In this document: positions 1-8,408 of the stretch, one piece after another | Numbering within the stretch: the stretch's first letter is position 1 | Layout: each line of letters opens with the position of its first letter | Source of the DNA: Staphylococcus shinii | GTDB lineage: Bacteria; Bacillota; Bacilli; Staphylococcales; Staphylococcaceae | NCBI RefSeq assembly: GCF_017583065.1 | Contig: NZ_JAGEVL010000005.1 | Span: 420,040-484,039, forward strand | Length of the DNA stretch: 64,000 bases | Reading direction: 5' to 3' | Notes under the pieces: model-generated | What the model saw: only the letters and a program-made list of their open reading frames with translations | Told to the model about the DNA's origin: nothing | Databases searched by the model: none | Made by a program: the position numbers and the translations under genes

Positions 1-423
1 GCAAGCGTAGATTTGGTCAAAAAAAATATCATTACAAGTACGACATTTGTATTGGAAAATGAGTCGGAAATAATTTCAACAATTACGGTTCGTTATCCTT
101 GGGAAGGTAAACGTCGTATCTCTCATTATCCATTCGTTTGGTGGTTTGCTACAAAACCGTCTTATGATGGTAAAGGTTATGGTAGTAAACTTTTAAATTA
201 TGTCGAAGAAACATTCTTACGAGATACACTTAAAGCACCTGCAGTAACTTTAGGTACTTCTGCACGTAAACATCCATGGTTATTAGATATTTATAAAAAA
301 CGCGGTTATGAAGTCTATGCTGAACATGAAAGTGATGATGGAGATTTAGGCGTAATCATGCGTAAAGTGCTAATACCTGAAAGATTTGATGAAGAAGTCT
401 TAGGTATGCCACCTTTTCATTAA
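1..423 (+). CDS. GNAT-family N-acetyltransferase, 5' end outside window
   Basis: The reading frame is already open at base 1 (codons A-S-V-D-L-V-K-K), so the start lies before the window and the UUG at 13 need not be real. About 140 C-terminal residues are visible. They contain a GNAT-like acetyl-CoA segment (KPSYDGKGYGSKLLNYVEE, with the G-x-G-x-G/S-x-L pattern) and a later YKKRGYEVY segment typical of the fold's last strand and helix. The substrate cannot be inferred. It precedes the nitrite reductase operon on the same strand, but a large inverted repeat at 440-478 separates them and may end its transcript. Confidence is good for the fold and low for the function. Confidence 0.75.
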   Translation, partial: ASVDLVKKNIITSTTFVLENESEIISTITVRYPWEGKRRISHYPFVWWFATKPSYDGKGYGSKLLNYVEETFLRDTLKAPAVTLGTSARKHPWLLDIYKKRGYEVYAEHESDDGDLGVIMRKVLIPERFDEEVLGMPPFH

Positions 424-439
424 TTAATAAAAGATATAT

Positions 440-478
440 TAGGGAATCCTTTTATCTTAAGTATAAGGGGATTCCCTA
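440..478 (+). promoter_or_regulatory. Paired NreC-like operator upstream of the nir operon; also a large inverted repeat
   Basis: TAGGGAATCC (440-449) is the exact reverse complement of GGATTCCCTA (469-478), and further pairs form with G-T wobbles. Two sites resemble the TAGGG-N4-CCCTA motif I recall for NreC: TAGGG-AATC-CTTTT (440-453) and AAGGG-GATT-CCCTA (465-478), with centres 25 bp apart. The same paired design precedes narG and narT. The hairpin could also terminate the acetyltransferase transcript. The operator assignment is inference. Confidence 0.6.
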
Positions 479-491
479 TTTATATATATAT

Positions 492-509
492 TTGTGAATA
501 AATTCACAT
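492..509 (+). promoter_or_regulatory. Rex operator at the nir promoter
   Basis: TTGTGAATAAATTCACAT matches the Rex consensus TTGTGAA-W4-TTCACAA except at the last base. It lies between the NreC-like sites and a possible -10 element TACAAT (528-533), so it covers the -35 region. Rex represses anaerobic genes when NAD+/NADH is high. It would add redox gating to nitrite reductase expression. Confidence 0.75.
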
Positions 510-559
510 TATTTCTTAAATTTGTATTACAATGCAAGTATAAGATGGGTGGTGAGGAA

Positions 560-1300
560 ATGGCTGAAAATATTTTAGTGATTCATGGCATGCGAAAAGG
601 TAAACAAAACAACATGATTTATGAATTTGTAAAACAATTGATGATGTCAAAGAACAGACATGTGCATATTGCATTTTTAGAGGGTGAAACGCACAATTTG
701 AGAGTTGTCATGAACAATTTAATACGACAAGGATCTTTTGAATTTAATATCATTCCTTTGTTGTTGTTTCCAGCAAAACATTATTTATATGATATACCCT
801 CAGTTTTAGGATCCTTGAAAAGTGACTATCCACATATTAGAAGTAATATTGCACAACCACTGGGTACACATAGAGAAATGTCGAATATTATTAACAGACG
901 GATTGCCAATGCTTTAGTTTCAGTAGGCCATGTAAACAGAATTATTTTAATCGCCCATGGAAGTTCTTATTATAAAGAACCGGATTATGCATTAAATAAA
1001 TTAATGCGTGACTGTAATGTTTTTAATATACCTATGCAGATGATGACAGTGTATGGCGATTATAGCTATCAATTATATATAGAACAGTATTTAAATAAGA
1101 GTGAAGGTATATTGATTGTGCCAGTTTTTCTTTATAACGGCTTTTTAGTAAAAAAAATAAAAAAAGAAATTAATCAATTTAATATAGCGTCACATGTTTA
1201 TTATAGCGATGTGATTAATTTTAATAATGAGCTTTTAGCAATAATAGAAGACAGAATAAAAGAAATTGAGGAATTAGCAAATGTATCCTATTCAACTTAA
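560..1300 (+). CDS. nirR: CbiX/SirB-type sirohydrochlorin chelatase, first gene of nir operon
   Basis: This 246-residue protein has the CbiX-family layout: VIHGMRKG near the N-terminus and a second LIAHGSS segment around residue 130, which resemble the metal-handling His-Gly segments of sirohydrochlorin ferrochelatases. Its likely role is iron insertion into sirohydrochlorin to make siroheme for NirB. Older staphylococcal literature, as I recall, calls the gene in this position nirR. An upstream in-frame start at 494 exists, but the Shine-Dalgarno GGTGGTGA at 548-555 fits ATG 560, and residues before it (from 494) look non-native. The end overlaps sirA by 20 bp, so translation is probably coupled. 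Transcription probably starts at the NreC/Rex-controlled promoter just upstream. Confidence 0.8.
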   Translation: MAENILVIHGMRKGKQNNMIYEFVKQLMMSKNRHVHIAFLEGETHNLRVVMNNLIRQGSFEFNIIPLLLFPAKHYLYDIPSVLGSLKSDYPHIRSNIAQPLGTHREMSNIINRRIANALVSVGHVNRIILIAHGSSYYKEPDYALNKLMRDCNVFNIPMQMMTVYGDYSYQLYIEQYLNKSEGILIVPVFLYNGFLVKKIKKEINQFNIASHVYYSDVINFNNELLAIIEDRIKEIEELANVSYST

Positions 1301-1745
1301 TGTAACCAACAAACAAATTGTCATTATAGGCGGAGGCAAGATTGCATATAGAAAACTAACGCAAATATTAAAAGAAGATGCTTGTTCAGTAATGATTATT
1401 AGTAAAAAATTTTTACCTGAATTTTTTGAGATTGAACATCCTAACGTAAAGCTATTAACAAAGTGTTATGACAAAAATGATATTAAAAATGCATCGTTGG
1501 TTATAGCTGCTACTGATAATTCAAAGGTTAATGACCAAATAAAAAAAGATGCAAAGGCGCATCAACTAGTCAATCATACAAGCGATCAGCGACAGTCCGA
1601 TTTTTTCAATATGTTAGAGATAGAATTTGAAGATATAAAAATTTGTTTGAGATCTAATGGAAACGATTGTGCAAAAGTGAAGCATATATCACAGGTAATA
1701 CAAGCTTATTTAACAGAGGTTTATAAGGAGGATAAACATGACTAA
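1281..1745 (+). CDS. sirA: Precorrin-2 dehydrogenase (siroheme synthase N-terminal-domain type)
   Basis: The 154-residue protein opens with YPIQLNVTNKQIVIIGGGK and continues IAYRK. This is the NAD-binding GxGxxA motif of CysG N-domain/SirC dehydrogenases, in their usual opening context (Y-P-hxL...V-hVVGGG). It would oxidise precorrin-2 to sirohydrochlorin. SirC/YlnF proteins are around 150-200 residues, so it is a stand-alone dehydrogenase without the methyltransferase domain, which is supplied by sirB three genes on. It overlaps nirR by 20 bp and nirB by 8 bp. The GAGGAATTAG Shine-Dalgarno sits inside nirR. The name sirA follows remembered S. carnosus usage; elsewhere it is sirC. Confidence 0.85.
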   Translation: MYPIQLNVTNKQIVIIGGGKIAYRKLTQILKEDACSVMIISKKFLPEFFEIEHPNVKLLTKCYDKNDIKNASLVIAATDNSKVNDQIKKDAKAHQLVNHTSDQRQSDFFNMLEIEFEDIKICLRSNGNDCAKVKHISQVIQAYLTEVYKEDKHD

Positions 1746-4149
1746 GAAAAAATTAGTAATGATTGGTAACGGGATGGCAGGGCTACGGACGATAGAAGAA
1801 ATATTAGAACGTGAAGCAGAAAAATATGAAATAACGATAATAGGTAAAGAATCATACCCTAATTATAACCGCATCATGTTGTCGAATATTTTACAAAAGA
1901 AAATGACAGTTGAAGAAACTATTATGAATAGTTACGACTGGTATAAAGAAAATAATATACAACTCGTTACGGGTGATCCAGTCGTAGAAGTTAACCGTAA
2001 TTTAAAATACGTGACAACAAAAGCGGGATGTAAATTTGAATATGACGTATGTATATTTGCCACTGGTTCAAAAGCGTTTGTATTACCAATACCTGGTTCA
2101 ACATTACCAAGCGTAATTGGCTGGCGTACTATTGAAGATACTGAACGTATGATTGAAATAGCGCAATCTAAAAAACGTGCAATCGTAATAGGTGGAGGGT
2201 TACTGGGGTTAGAATGTGCTAGAGGGCTAATGGATCAAGGTATGGCGGTTACTGTTGTTCACTTGGCGGAGTGGTTAATGGAAATGCAACTTGATAAAAA
2301 AGCAGGAGAACTATTAAAAGAAGATCTAGAGGGGCAAGGCATGAACTTTAAATTACAAGCAAGTACGAGTGCCATACTTGGTAATGAAGATGTAACAGGT
2401 ATCGAACTATCAGATGGAACGACGATGGAAGCGGATTTAGTAGTTATGGCTGTCGGGATAAGACCATTTATAGAAGTTGCTAAAGAAAGTGGTCTCGAGG
2501 TAAATCGAGGTATTCAAGTAAATGATTATATGCAAACTAGTGACTCAGATATTTTCGCTGTAGGTGAGTGTGCGGAACATGATGGTAAAGTATATGGATT
2601 AGTTGCTCCATTATATGAACAAGGAAAAGTTCTGGCAGATTATTTAACAGGTCGCGATACGGCAGGTTACAAAGGATCTACAACGTTTACTTCATTGAAA
2701 GTTTCAGGATGTGATTTGTATAGTGCTGGATATATTACTGAAGACAAAGATGTTAAAGGTATTGAAATTTTTGATAGTCAACAAAACCATTATAAAAAAG
2801 TGTTTGTAAAAGATAATGTAATTGTCGGAGCAGTATTATATAGTGACATTGAAGATGGGCCACGTTTCTTTAATATGATGAAAAAGGAAGAATTGCTCGA
2901 TGATTATACTATGGTATCTCTGTTGCATAAAGGCGGTGAATCTGTAGGACTTAGTATTGAAGATATGGCTGACGACGAAACAATTTGTGGATGTAATGGT
3001 GTGTCGAAAGGTAAGATTATTGAAGCCATAAAAACAAATGGATTAACAAATGTGGAAGAAGTAACAAAGACGACAAAAGCGGGTAACTCATGTGGTAAGT
3101 GTAAAGGACAAATAGGTCAAATTTTAGAATATACATTGGGTGATGACTTTATTGCTGCTAAACCTACAGGTATATGTGCATGTACAGATTTAACACGTGA
3201 CCAAATTGTAACACAAATCAGAGCGAAACAATTAAAGTTGTCTGAAGCAGTAAGAAACCAATTAAACTTTAAAGATAAAGATGGTTGCCCTAAATGTAGA
3301 CCAGCATTAAATTACTATTTAAATATGGTATATCCATTTGATCACGAAGATGAAATTGCTTCAAGATTTGCGAATGAACGTTATCATGCAAATATTCAAA
3401 AAGATGGCACTTTCTCTGTAATCCCACAAATGCGTGGTGGCGTTACAGATGCAGATCAATTAATACGTTTAGGAGAAGTTGCTAAAAAATATAATGTACC
3501 ACTAGTGAAAGTAACAGGCTCTCAACGTATCGGTTTATATGGTATAAGGAAAGAGTTGTTGCCACAAGTCTGGGAAGATTTAGAGATGCGTTCTGCTTCT
3601 GCATATGGTAAAAAGACACGTTCAGTTAAAAGTTGTGTTGGAAAATCATTTTGTCGTTTTGGTACACAACATACAACACAACTAGGAATCAGGTTAGAAA
3701 AAATGTTTGAGTATATCGATACACCGCATAAGTTCAAAATGGGTGTGTCTGGATGTCCAAGAAGCTGTGTAGAATCAGGCGTTAAAGACTTTGGTGTTAT
3801 TGGTGTAGAAAATGGTTTTCAAATATATATTGGTGGTAATGGCGGTACAGAAGTAACTGTCGGCCAACATTTAACTACAGTGGAAACTGAAGATGAAGTA
3901 GTTCTATTATGTGGGGCGTTGATGCAATATTATAGAGAAACTGCAAATTATGCTGAACGTACAGCGCCTTGGTTAAACAGACTAGGTTTTGAAAATGTGC
4001 AAGCAGTATTGTTAGATCAAGAAAAACAACAGAAATTATTTAATCGTATTATGAAAGCAAAAGCAGCGGCGGGTAATGAACCTTGGAGACAGATTGTAGA
4101 TAATGAATTTGCACAAAGTATATTTGAAGTAGAGGAAGTGAAAGTATGA
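1738..4149 (+). CDS. nirB: NADH-dependent nitrite reductase, large subunit
   Basis: This 803-residue cytoplasmic flavo-siroheme enzyme reduces nitrite to ammonia with NADH. The N-terminal half is a pyridine-nucleotide-disulphide oxidoreductase (MIGNGMAGLRT for FAD near residue 10, VIGGGLLGLE for NADH near residue 150). In the middle lie BFD-like [2Fe-2S] cysteines (ICGCNGVSKGK, SCGKCKG) and a second cysteine cluster (GICACTDLT, GCPKCRP). The C-terminal half carries the sulphite/nitrite reductase siroheme-[4Fe-4S] motif: CVGKSFC (CX5C) followed by CPRSC (CX3C). Length and motif order match NirB/NasD of Gram-positive bacteria. A strong AAGGAGG precedes ATG 1738, and the stop overlaps nirD as ATGA. 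All cofactor cysteines are present, so it is probably functional. Confidence 0.97.
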   Translation: MTKKKLVMIGNGMAGLRTIEEILEREAEKYEITIIGKESYPNYNRIMLSNILQKKMTVEETIMNSYDWYKENNIQLVTGDPVVEVNRNLKYVTTKAGCKFEYDVCIFATGSKAFVLPIPGSTLPSVIGWRTIEDTERMIEIAQSKKRAIVIGGGLLGLECARGLMDQGMAVTVVHLAEWLMEMQLDKKAGELLKEDLEGQGMNFKLQASTSAILGNEDVTGIELSDGTTMEADLVVMAVGIRPFIEVAKESGLEVNRGIQVNDYMQTSDSDIFAVGECAEHDGKVYGLVAPLYEQGKVLADYLTGRDTAGYKGSTTFTSLKVSGCDLYSAGYITEDKDVKGIEIFDSQQNHYKKVFVKDNVIVGAVLYSDIEDGPRFFNMMKKEELLDDYTMVSLLHKGGESVGLSIEDMADDETICGCNGVSKGKIIEAIKTNGLTNVEEVTKTTKAGNSCGKCKGQIGQILEYTLGDDFIAAKPTGICACTDLTRDQIVTQIRAKQLKLSEAVRNQLNFKDKDGCPKCRPALNYYLNMVYPFDHEDEIASRFANERYHANIQKDGTFSVIPQMRGGVTDADQLIRLGEVAKKYNVPLVKVTGSQRIGLYGIRKELLPQVWEDLEMRSASAYGKKTRSVKSCVGKSFCRFGTQHTTQLGIRLEKMFEYIDTPHKFKMGVSGCPRSCVESGVKDFGVIGVENGFQIYIGGNGGTEVTVGQHLTTVETEDEVVLLCGALMQYYRETANYAERTAPWLNRLGFENVQAVLLDQEKQQKLFNRIMKAKAAAGNEPWRQIVDNEFAQSIFEVEEVKV

Positions 4150-4460
4150 TAGCGACGAACAAAGTAAAGGTGGCGAACGTCGATGAACTCACACCATTAA
4201 TCGGAAAGAAAGTAAGAGTTAAAGATCATGAAATTGGTATTTTTCTAACTGCTAATGGTGAAATTCATGCAGTTAATAATATTTGTCCTCATAAACAAGG
4301 GCCACTTTCGGAAGGGACAGTGAGTGGTGACTTTATATATTGCCCTTTACATGATCAAAAGATTGACTTAAAGACAGGCATTGTGGAAGAACCAGATACA
4401 GGATGTGTAGAAGTATATAAAGTTGAAATTATCGATAGGGAAGTTTATATATGCATTTAG
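4146..4460 (+). CDS. nirD: Nitrite reductase small subunit (Rieske-type)
   Basis: This 104-residue Rieske-fold protein partners NirB. Cluster-ligand motifs are present as C-P-H (NNICPHKQGPLSEG) and C-P-L-H (IYCPLHDQ), so this version could bind a [2Fe-2S] cluster; some NirD proteins lack the ligands. It starts within the nirB stop (ATGA) and overlaps the next gene by 10 bp, consistent with coupled translation. It acts in the cytoplasm. Confidence 0.95.
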   Translation: MIATNKVKVANVDELTPLIGKKVRVKDHEIGIFLTANGEIHAVNNICPHKQGPLSEGTVSGDFIYCPLHDQKIDLKTGIVEEPDTGCVEVYKVEIIDREVYICI

Positions 4461-5407
4461 TAGAATCAGGCAAAGTGTATCTTGTTGGTGCCGGCCCAGG
4501 TAATCCAACACTTTTAACAAGAAAGGCTGAGCAATTGATAAGATGTGCAGACATTATATTATACGATAGATTAGTAAACCCATTCATATTACAATTAGCT
4601 AAACCTGAAAGTGAAATTATCGATGTAGGAAAACGACCTTACCAAAAACATATACAACAAAGTGAAATTAATGAACAAATCATTTCAGCGGCACAACATC
4701 ATTCGTGTGTAGTCAGATTAAAAGGCGGCGACCCTGCAATATTTGGTAGAGTTCAAGAAGAAGCCGTAGCATTATCTGTACAGGGAATCCCTTTTGAAAT
4801 TGTACCAGGTATTACATCAGCTAGTGCTGCGGCTGCTAAAATGGGTATAGGGCTAACTGCAAGAAATGTTGCTAAAGCTATTACTTTCACAACTGCTTCT
4901 CACTGTAAAGGTCAAGTAGAGGCACTTGATTTACACAGTCTTATGCACGGAGACACATTGGCTATTTATATGGGCATAAAAAAGCTACCTCAAATAGTAA
5001 AACAAATATATCAAAAAACAAAAATAGATTTCCCTATAGCAATTTTTTATAATGTGTCTACTTATCATGAACAAATGATTTCTGGCCACCTTACTACAAT
5101 AATCAAACAAGTAGAAGCACAAGATTTAGAAATGACACCAGGTATCATTATTATAGGTAAAGTCATGGATATGGCAAATGAAATGTTCAGAAACATTGAT
5201 AATACGAAAAGAAAAAATTATTTGATTTCTGGAAAGCGAAGTTTAGCTATTGAGAAAGCTTTTGAATTATATGCAGCAGGACATTATTGCTTGATTAAAA
5301 TAGATTCCCAACAATCTTATCATAAATCTCAATTTAAACTTTATGAACAGCAGGAAAAAGACTTAGAATTTGATGAACATATATTTATGGATAATTATCA
5401 ATCATAG
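4451..5407 (+). CDS. sirB: Uroporphyrinogen-III C-methyltransferase (SUMT)
   Basis: This 318-residue enzyme methylates uroporphyrinogen III twice with S-adenosylmethionine to give precorrin-2, the entry to siroheme. Signatures are VYLVGAGPGNPTLLT at the N-terminus and VRLKGGDPAIFGR near residue 90, followed by EIVPGITSASAA. The SUMT domain ends near residue 245. The remaining 70 residues are an extension without recognisable motif, as in the longer staphylococcal NasF/CobA proteins. It is the last gene of the nir operon and is followed by a strong terminator. Other names are nasF and cobA; sirB here follows remembered S. carnosus usage and is not the chelatase SirB of Bacillus. Confidence 0.93.
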   Translation: MHLVESGKVYLVGAGPGNPTLLTRKAEQLIRCADIILYDRLVNPFILQLAKPESEIIDVGKRPYQKHIQQSEINEQIISAAQHHSCVVRLKGGDPAIFGRVQEEAVALSVQGIPFEIVPGITSASAAAAKMGIGLTARNVAKAITFTTASHCKGQVEALDLHSLMHGDTLAIYMGIKKLPQIVKQIYQKTKIDFPIAIFYNVSTYHEQMISGHLTTIIKQVEAQDLEMTPGIIIIGKVMDMANEMFRNIDNTKRKNYLISGKRSLAIEKAFELYAAGHYCLIKIDSQQSYHKSQFKLYEQQEKDLEFDEHIFMDNYQS

Positions 5408-5450
5408 ACAATTCTATTTTTAGCACTTTCATAATTTAATAAGCAATATA

Positions 5451-5490
5451 AAAAATGACAAATTACTATGTTAGTAATTTGTCATTTTTT
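5451..5490 (+). terminator. Terminator of nir operon
   Basis: A perfect 18-bp stem (5451-5468 with 5472-5489) closes a TGT loop. Its right arm ends in a T run and its left arm begins with an A run, so it could work in both directions. Confidence 0.9.
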
Positions 5491-5757
5491 ATTTGCACTA
5501 ATAATAGATGGATAATTCAGACCGAACGTGATAGCTAAAGGTTTTAATTTATATGAAACCATTCTTAAATTAAGTCTTATTATTTTTAAAAAGTAAATAT
5601 ATTAACGCAATATAAAAATAATGTCATTGAAATTTTACTATAAATTAATTTAACACAACATAAAATATGTTAAGTTGTAAACATACAGTTATTAATTGGG
5701 GTAACAATTTTATTTTGAGGAATGTAGTTTTAAAAAATATAATATGAGGTGATTTTA
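5491..5757. other. Lipase upstream region with a short palindrome
   Basis: No gene is seen. AACATA-AAA-TATGTT (5657-5671) is a perfect 15-base palindrome about 90 bases before the lipase start and could be an operator. No convincing -35/-10 pair was found. GAGGTGAT at 5746-5753 is the lipase ribosome-binding site. Confidence 0.4.
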
Positions 5758-8163
5758 ATGAAGAGAAAAGAGAAACAATCTACAAAAACAGAAGTACAAA
5801 GATTTAGTATTAGGAAGTATTCAGTCGGAACGGTTTCAGTATTAGCAGCAACATTTTTTATAGCAAGTGGGCACGTTTCTGAAGCAAGTGAATTGAATCA
5901 CACACAAGAAAATGCTAATAACAATATTCCAACAGTTAACTCCGATATAGCTAATGGCACGAGCTCAAACAAAGAGAAACAAGTTCCCTCTGAAAATAAT
6001 TTTAAATTAGAATCAAGTAATACACCTGAAGAATTAAGTCAGCAATCATCTGAAACATCTCCCGCATCTCACAATGACTTAGTAAAACAAACAGAACCTA
6101 TTGTTCAAGACGCGCCAACAGAAAAAAAAGACACAAATATTGAAAAAAATAATAGTGTTGACCAAACCACGGATCAAAAATTGTCAACAGATTCTGATAA
6201 TGAACATAAAGAAGAAATCTCGAATAAAGCAGAAGTAGAAAAAGAAGAAGAAGCTCCGAATAAAGCAGAAGTAGAAAAAGAAGAAGAAGCTCCGAATAAA
6301 GCAGAAGTAGACAAAGAAGAAGAAACCCCGAATAAAGCAGAAGTAGAAAAAGAAGAAGAAGCTCTGAATAAAGCAGAAGTAGAAAAAGAAGAAGAAGCTC
6401 TGAATAAAGCAGAAGTAGAAAAAGAAGAAGAAGCCCCGAATAAAGCAGAAGTAGAAAAAGAAGAAGAAGCCACGGATAAAGTAAAAGTAGACAAAGAAGA
6501 AGCTCCGAATAAAGCAGAGGTAGACAAAGAAGAAGAAGCCCCGAATAAAGTAGAAGTAGAAAAAGAAGAAGAAGAAGCTCCGAATAAAGCAGAGGTAGAC
6601 AAAGAAGAAGAAGCTCCAAATAAAGCAGAGGTAGACAAAGAAGAAGAAGCCCTGAATAAAGCAGAAGTGGAAAAAGAAGAAGAAGCCTCGAATAAAGTAG
6701 AAGCAGACAAAGAAGAAGAACCTTCGAATAAAGCGAAAGCAGAAAAAGATGACAAAACTCAAACAGACACTGAAAATAAAAATGACGAAAATAGCAATAA
6801 ACAAAAGATAGAAAATTTAAAAATAAAAAATGGTTTTAATCCAAATAAAAACGAAGTAAAGCAAGAGACTAAAAATGATCCAACAAAAGTAAAAGATTCA
6901 GAAGCAAATAAACAAGCTACAACGCGTAATCGTTCTCAAGTGCAACAAGCTCAAGTGGAATCTTTATTAAAAACTGCTAAAAAAGCAGAACAAGGTGTAC
7001 ATGTAAATAAATACCCAATTATATTAGTACATGGTTTCTTAGGTTTAATGGATGGTAATAAACCGGATTTGTATCCAAATTATTGGGGTGGAAAGAAATA
7101 CAAAGTGAAAGAAGAATTAGAAAAAGCAGGTTATGAAGTATACGAAGCGAGTATAAGTGCAGTTGGCAGTAACTATGGTCGTGCTGTAGAGTTATATCAC
7201 TATATTAAAGGCGGTCAGGTAGATTATGGTGCGGCACATGCGGCAAAATACGGTCATAACAGATATGGAAAAACGTATGAAGGTATTATGCCTGACTGGG
7301 AACCGGGTCAGAAAGTGCATTTAATTGGTCACAGTATGGGCGGACAAACGATTCGTTTACTTGAGCAATTTTTACGTTTTGGTAATCCTGAAGAAATTAA
7401 ATATCAAGAACAACATGGTGGTACAATTTCTCCATTATTCCAAGGGCAAAAAGATAATATGATTTCATCAATCACAACATTGGCAACGCCACATAAAGGT
7501 TCTCAAGCTTCTGATAAGTTAGCAAATAAAGATTTTATCAAAAATATATTGAACAATATTGCAAAATTAGGTAATAATAAAAAATCTAAAATTGATTTTG
7601 GACTTTCACAATGGGGCTTCGAACAGCAGCCTAATGAAACTTATATAGAATATGTAAAACGATTGAAAGATAGTCCAGTTTGGAATACTGATGATAATGC
7701 AGCTAGAGATTTAACAACATTTGGCTCAGAGGATTTGAACCTAAATACATCAGTTAATCCTAATATTGTATACACATCTTTTGCAGGTCAAGCAACGCAT
7801 AAAAATAGTTTAGGTCATCACAGACCTAACAGTGGTTTGTTTGGACTAATGGATTTAACAAGTAAATTGATAGGTAAAGATTCTAGAGAAGATTGGCAAG
7901 AAAATGATGGTGTTGTAGCAGTTACATCTGCATTAAGTCCAACTGGACAACCCGCTAAAAAAGTACAAGATTTAACGCAAGCTACAGAAAAAGGTGTTTG
8001 GCAAGTGATGCCAATTAAAAAAGATTGGGATCATGTCGATTTCATAGGTTTGGATAACCTTGATAGAAAACGTACAGGACAAGAACTTGAAGAATTTTAT
8101 ACTGGTATCATTGATCACTTGATGCGAGTAGAAGCGCGTGAGGAACAAGCAGTTGCTGTATAA
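5758..8163 (+). CDS. Secreted YSIRK-type triacylglycerol lipase with repeat-rich propeptide
   Basis: This is an 801-residue pre-pro-lipase of the staphylococcal Geh/Lip family. A YSIRK-like signal ([15 protein letters not shown]) ends near SEAS around residue 42. The propeptide of roughly 370 residues is very hydrophilic and contains 14-15 copies of the 12-mer [12 protein letters not shown]. The catalytic domain begins near residue 415 (YPIILVHGF). Catalytic residues inferred from family spacing are Ser526 (GHSMGG), Asp717 (ENDGVV) and His759 (WDHVD). The S-D and D-H distances of 191 and 42 match the family. There is no LPXTG anchor, so it is secreted or loosely surface-bound. The start at ATG 5758 is set by GAGGTGAT; the GTG at 5749 overlaps that site. 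It could correspond to the surface lipase Ssp of S. saprophyticus, but I cannot confirm this. Its place between nir and nar genes looks like an insertion. Confidence 0.93.
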   Translation: MKRKEKQSTKTEVQRFSIRKYSVGTVSVLAATFFIASGHVSEASELNHTQENANNNIPTVNSDIANGTSSNKEKQVPSENNFKLESSNTPEELSQQSSETSPASHNDLVKQTEPIVQDAPTEKKDTNIEKNNSVDQTTDQKLSTDSDNEHKEEISNKAEVEKEEEAPNKAEVEKEEEAPNKAEVDKEEETPNKAEVEKEEEALNKAEVEKEEEALNKAEVEKEEEAPNKAEVEKEEEATDKVKVDKEEAPNKAEVDKEEEAPNKVEVEKEEEEAPNKAEVDKEEEAPNKAEVDKEEEALNKAEVEKEEEASNKVEADKEEEPSNKAKAEKDDKTQTDTENKNDENSNKQKIENLKIKNGFNPNKNEVKQETKNDPTKVKDSEANKQATTRNRSQVQQAQVESLLKTAKKAEQGVHVNKYPIILVHGFLGLMDGNKPDLYPNYWGGKKYKVKEELEKAGYEVYEASISAVGSNYGRAVELYHYIKGGQVDYGAAHAAKYGHNRYGKTYEGIMPDWEPGQKVHLIGHSMGGQTIRLLEQFLRFGNPEEIKYQEQHGGTISPLFQGQKDNMISSITTLATPHKGSQASDKLANKDFIKNILNNIAKLGNNKKSKIDFGLSQWGFEQQPNETYIEYVKRLKDSPVWNTDDNAARDLTTFGSEDLNLNTSVNPNIVYTSFAGQATHKNSLGHHRPNSGLFGLMDLTSKLIGKDSREDWQENDGVVAVTSALSPTGQPAKKVQDLTQATEKGVWQVMPIKKDWDHVDFIGLDNLDRKRTGQELEEFYTGIIDHLMRVEAREEQAVAV
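6223..6762 (+). repeat. In-frame 36-bp tandem repeat in lipase propeptide
   Basis: There are 14 clear units plus one degenerate unit encoding NKAEV-E/D-KEEE-A/T/P-P/L/S/T. Most are exactly 12 codons; unit 8 has 11 and unit 10 has 13. Units are nearly identical at the DNA level, including shared silent sites, which suggests recent expansion. The encoded segment is highly charged (K/E) and probably a helical or coiled stalk. Confidence 0.95.
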
Positions 8164-8194
8164 ATAAAAGAAAAATGACTTTTAAATTTTAAAC

Positions 8195-8247
8195 AAACTT
8201 CCTTTACTTGTAATGATGGTAATCATTATACAAGTAAAGGGAGTTTT
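8195..8247 (+). terminator. Terminator after the lipase gene
   Basis: AAACTTCCTTTACTTG and TAATGAT pair with ATCATTA and CAAGTAAAGGGAGTTT around a short GGTA loop, with a two-base bulge, followed by a T run. Confidence 0.85.
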
Positions 8248-8263
8248 TTATGTTCGAAAAGTT

Positions 8264-8330
8264 ATTAGGGGATTCTTTTATCTAAATAGGTAAATCCCTA
8301 ATATTTAGACTTTGTGAAAAAAAGTACAAT
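8264..8330 (+). promoter_or_regulatory. narG promoter with paired NreC-like operator
   Basis: TAGGG-GATT-CTTTT (8266-8279) and TAGGT-AAAT-CCCTA (8287-8300) are 21 bp apart centre to centre and sit in an inverted repeat (ATTAGGGGATT / AATCCCTAAT). A -10-like TACAAT lies at 8325-8330, putting the proximal site near -43.5, a usual activator position for LuxR-type regulators. No good -35 is present, as expected for an activated promoter. Half-sites TTTGTGAA at 8310-8317 and 8358-8365 are Rex-like but unpaired. Confidence 0.7.
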
Positions 8331-8408
8331 GATTATAAGAATTAAAGAAATACAAAATTTGTGAATACTATATAAATTATACATGAATGATGTGAGAGGA
8401 TGTATAAA

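Noticed and set aside
494..559. Longer N-terminus of the CbiX-like protein
   Set aside because: The extension begins inside the Rex box, has no ribosome-binding site, and the Shine-Dalgarno at 548-555 fits ATG 560.
6098..6804. Three overlapping antisense reading frames of 173-206 codons across the lipase repeats
   Set aside because: They are by-products of a 36-bp repeat free of stops in several frames. Their translations are low-complexity (Leu/Phe/Ser runs) and lack ribosome-binding sites.
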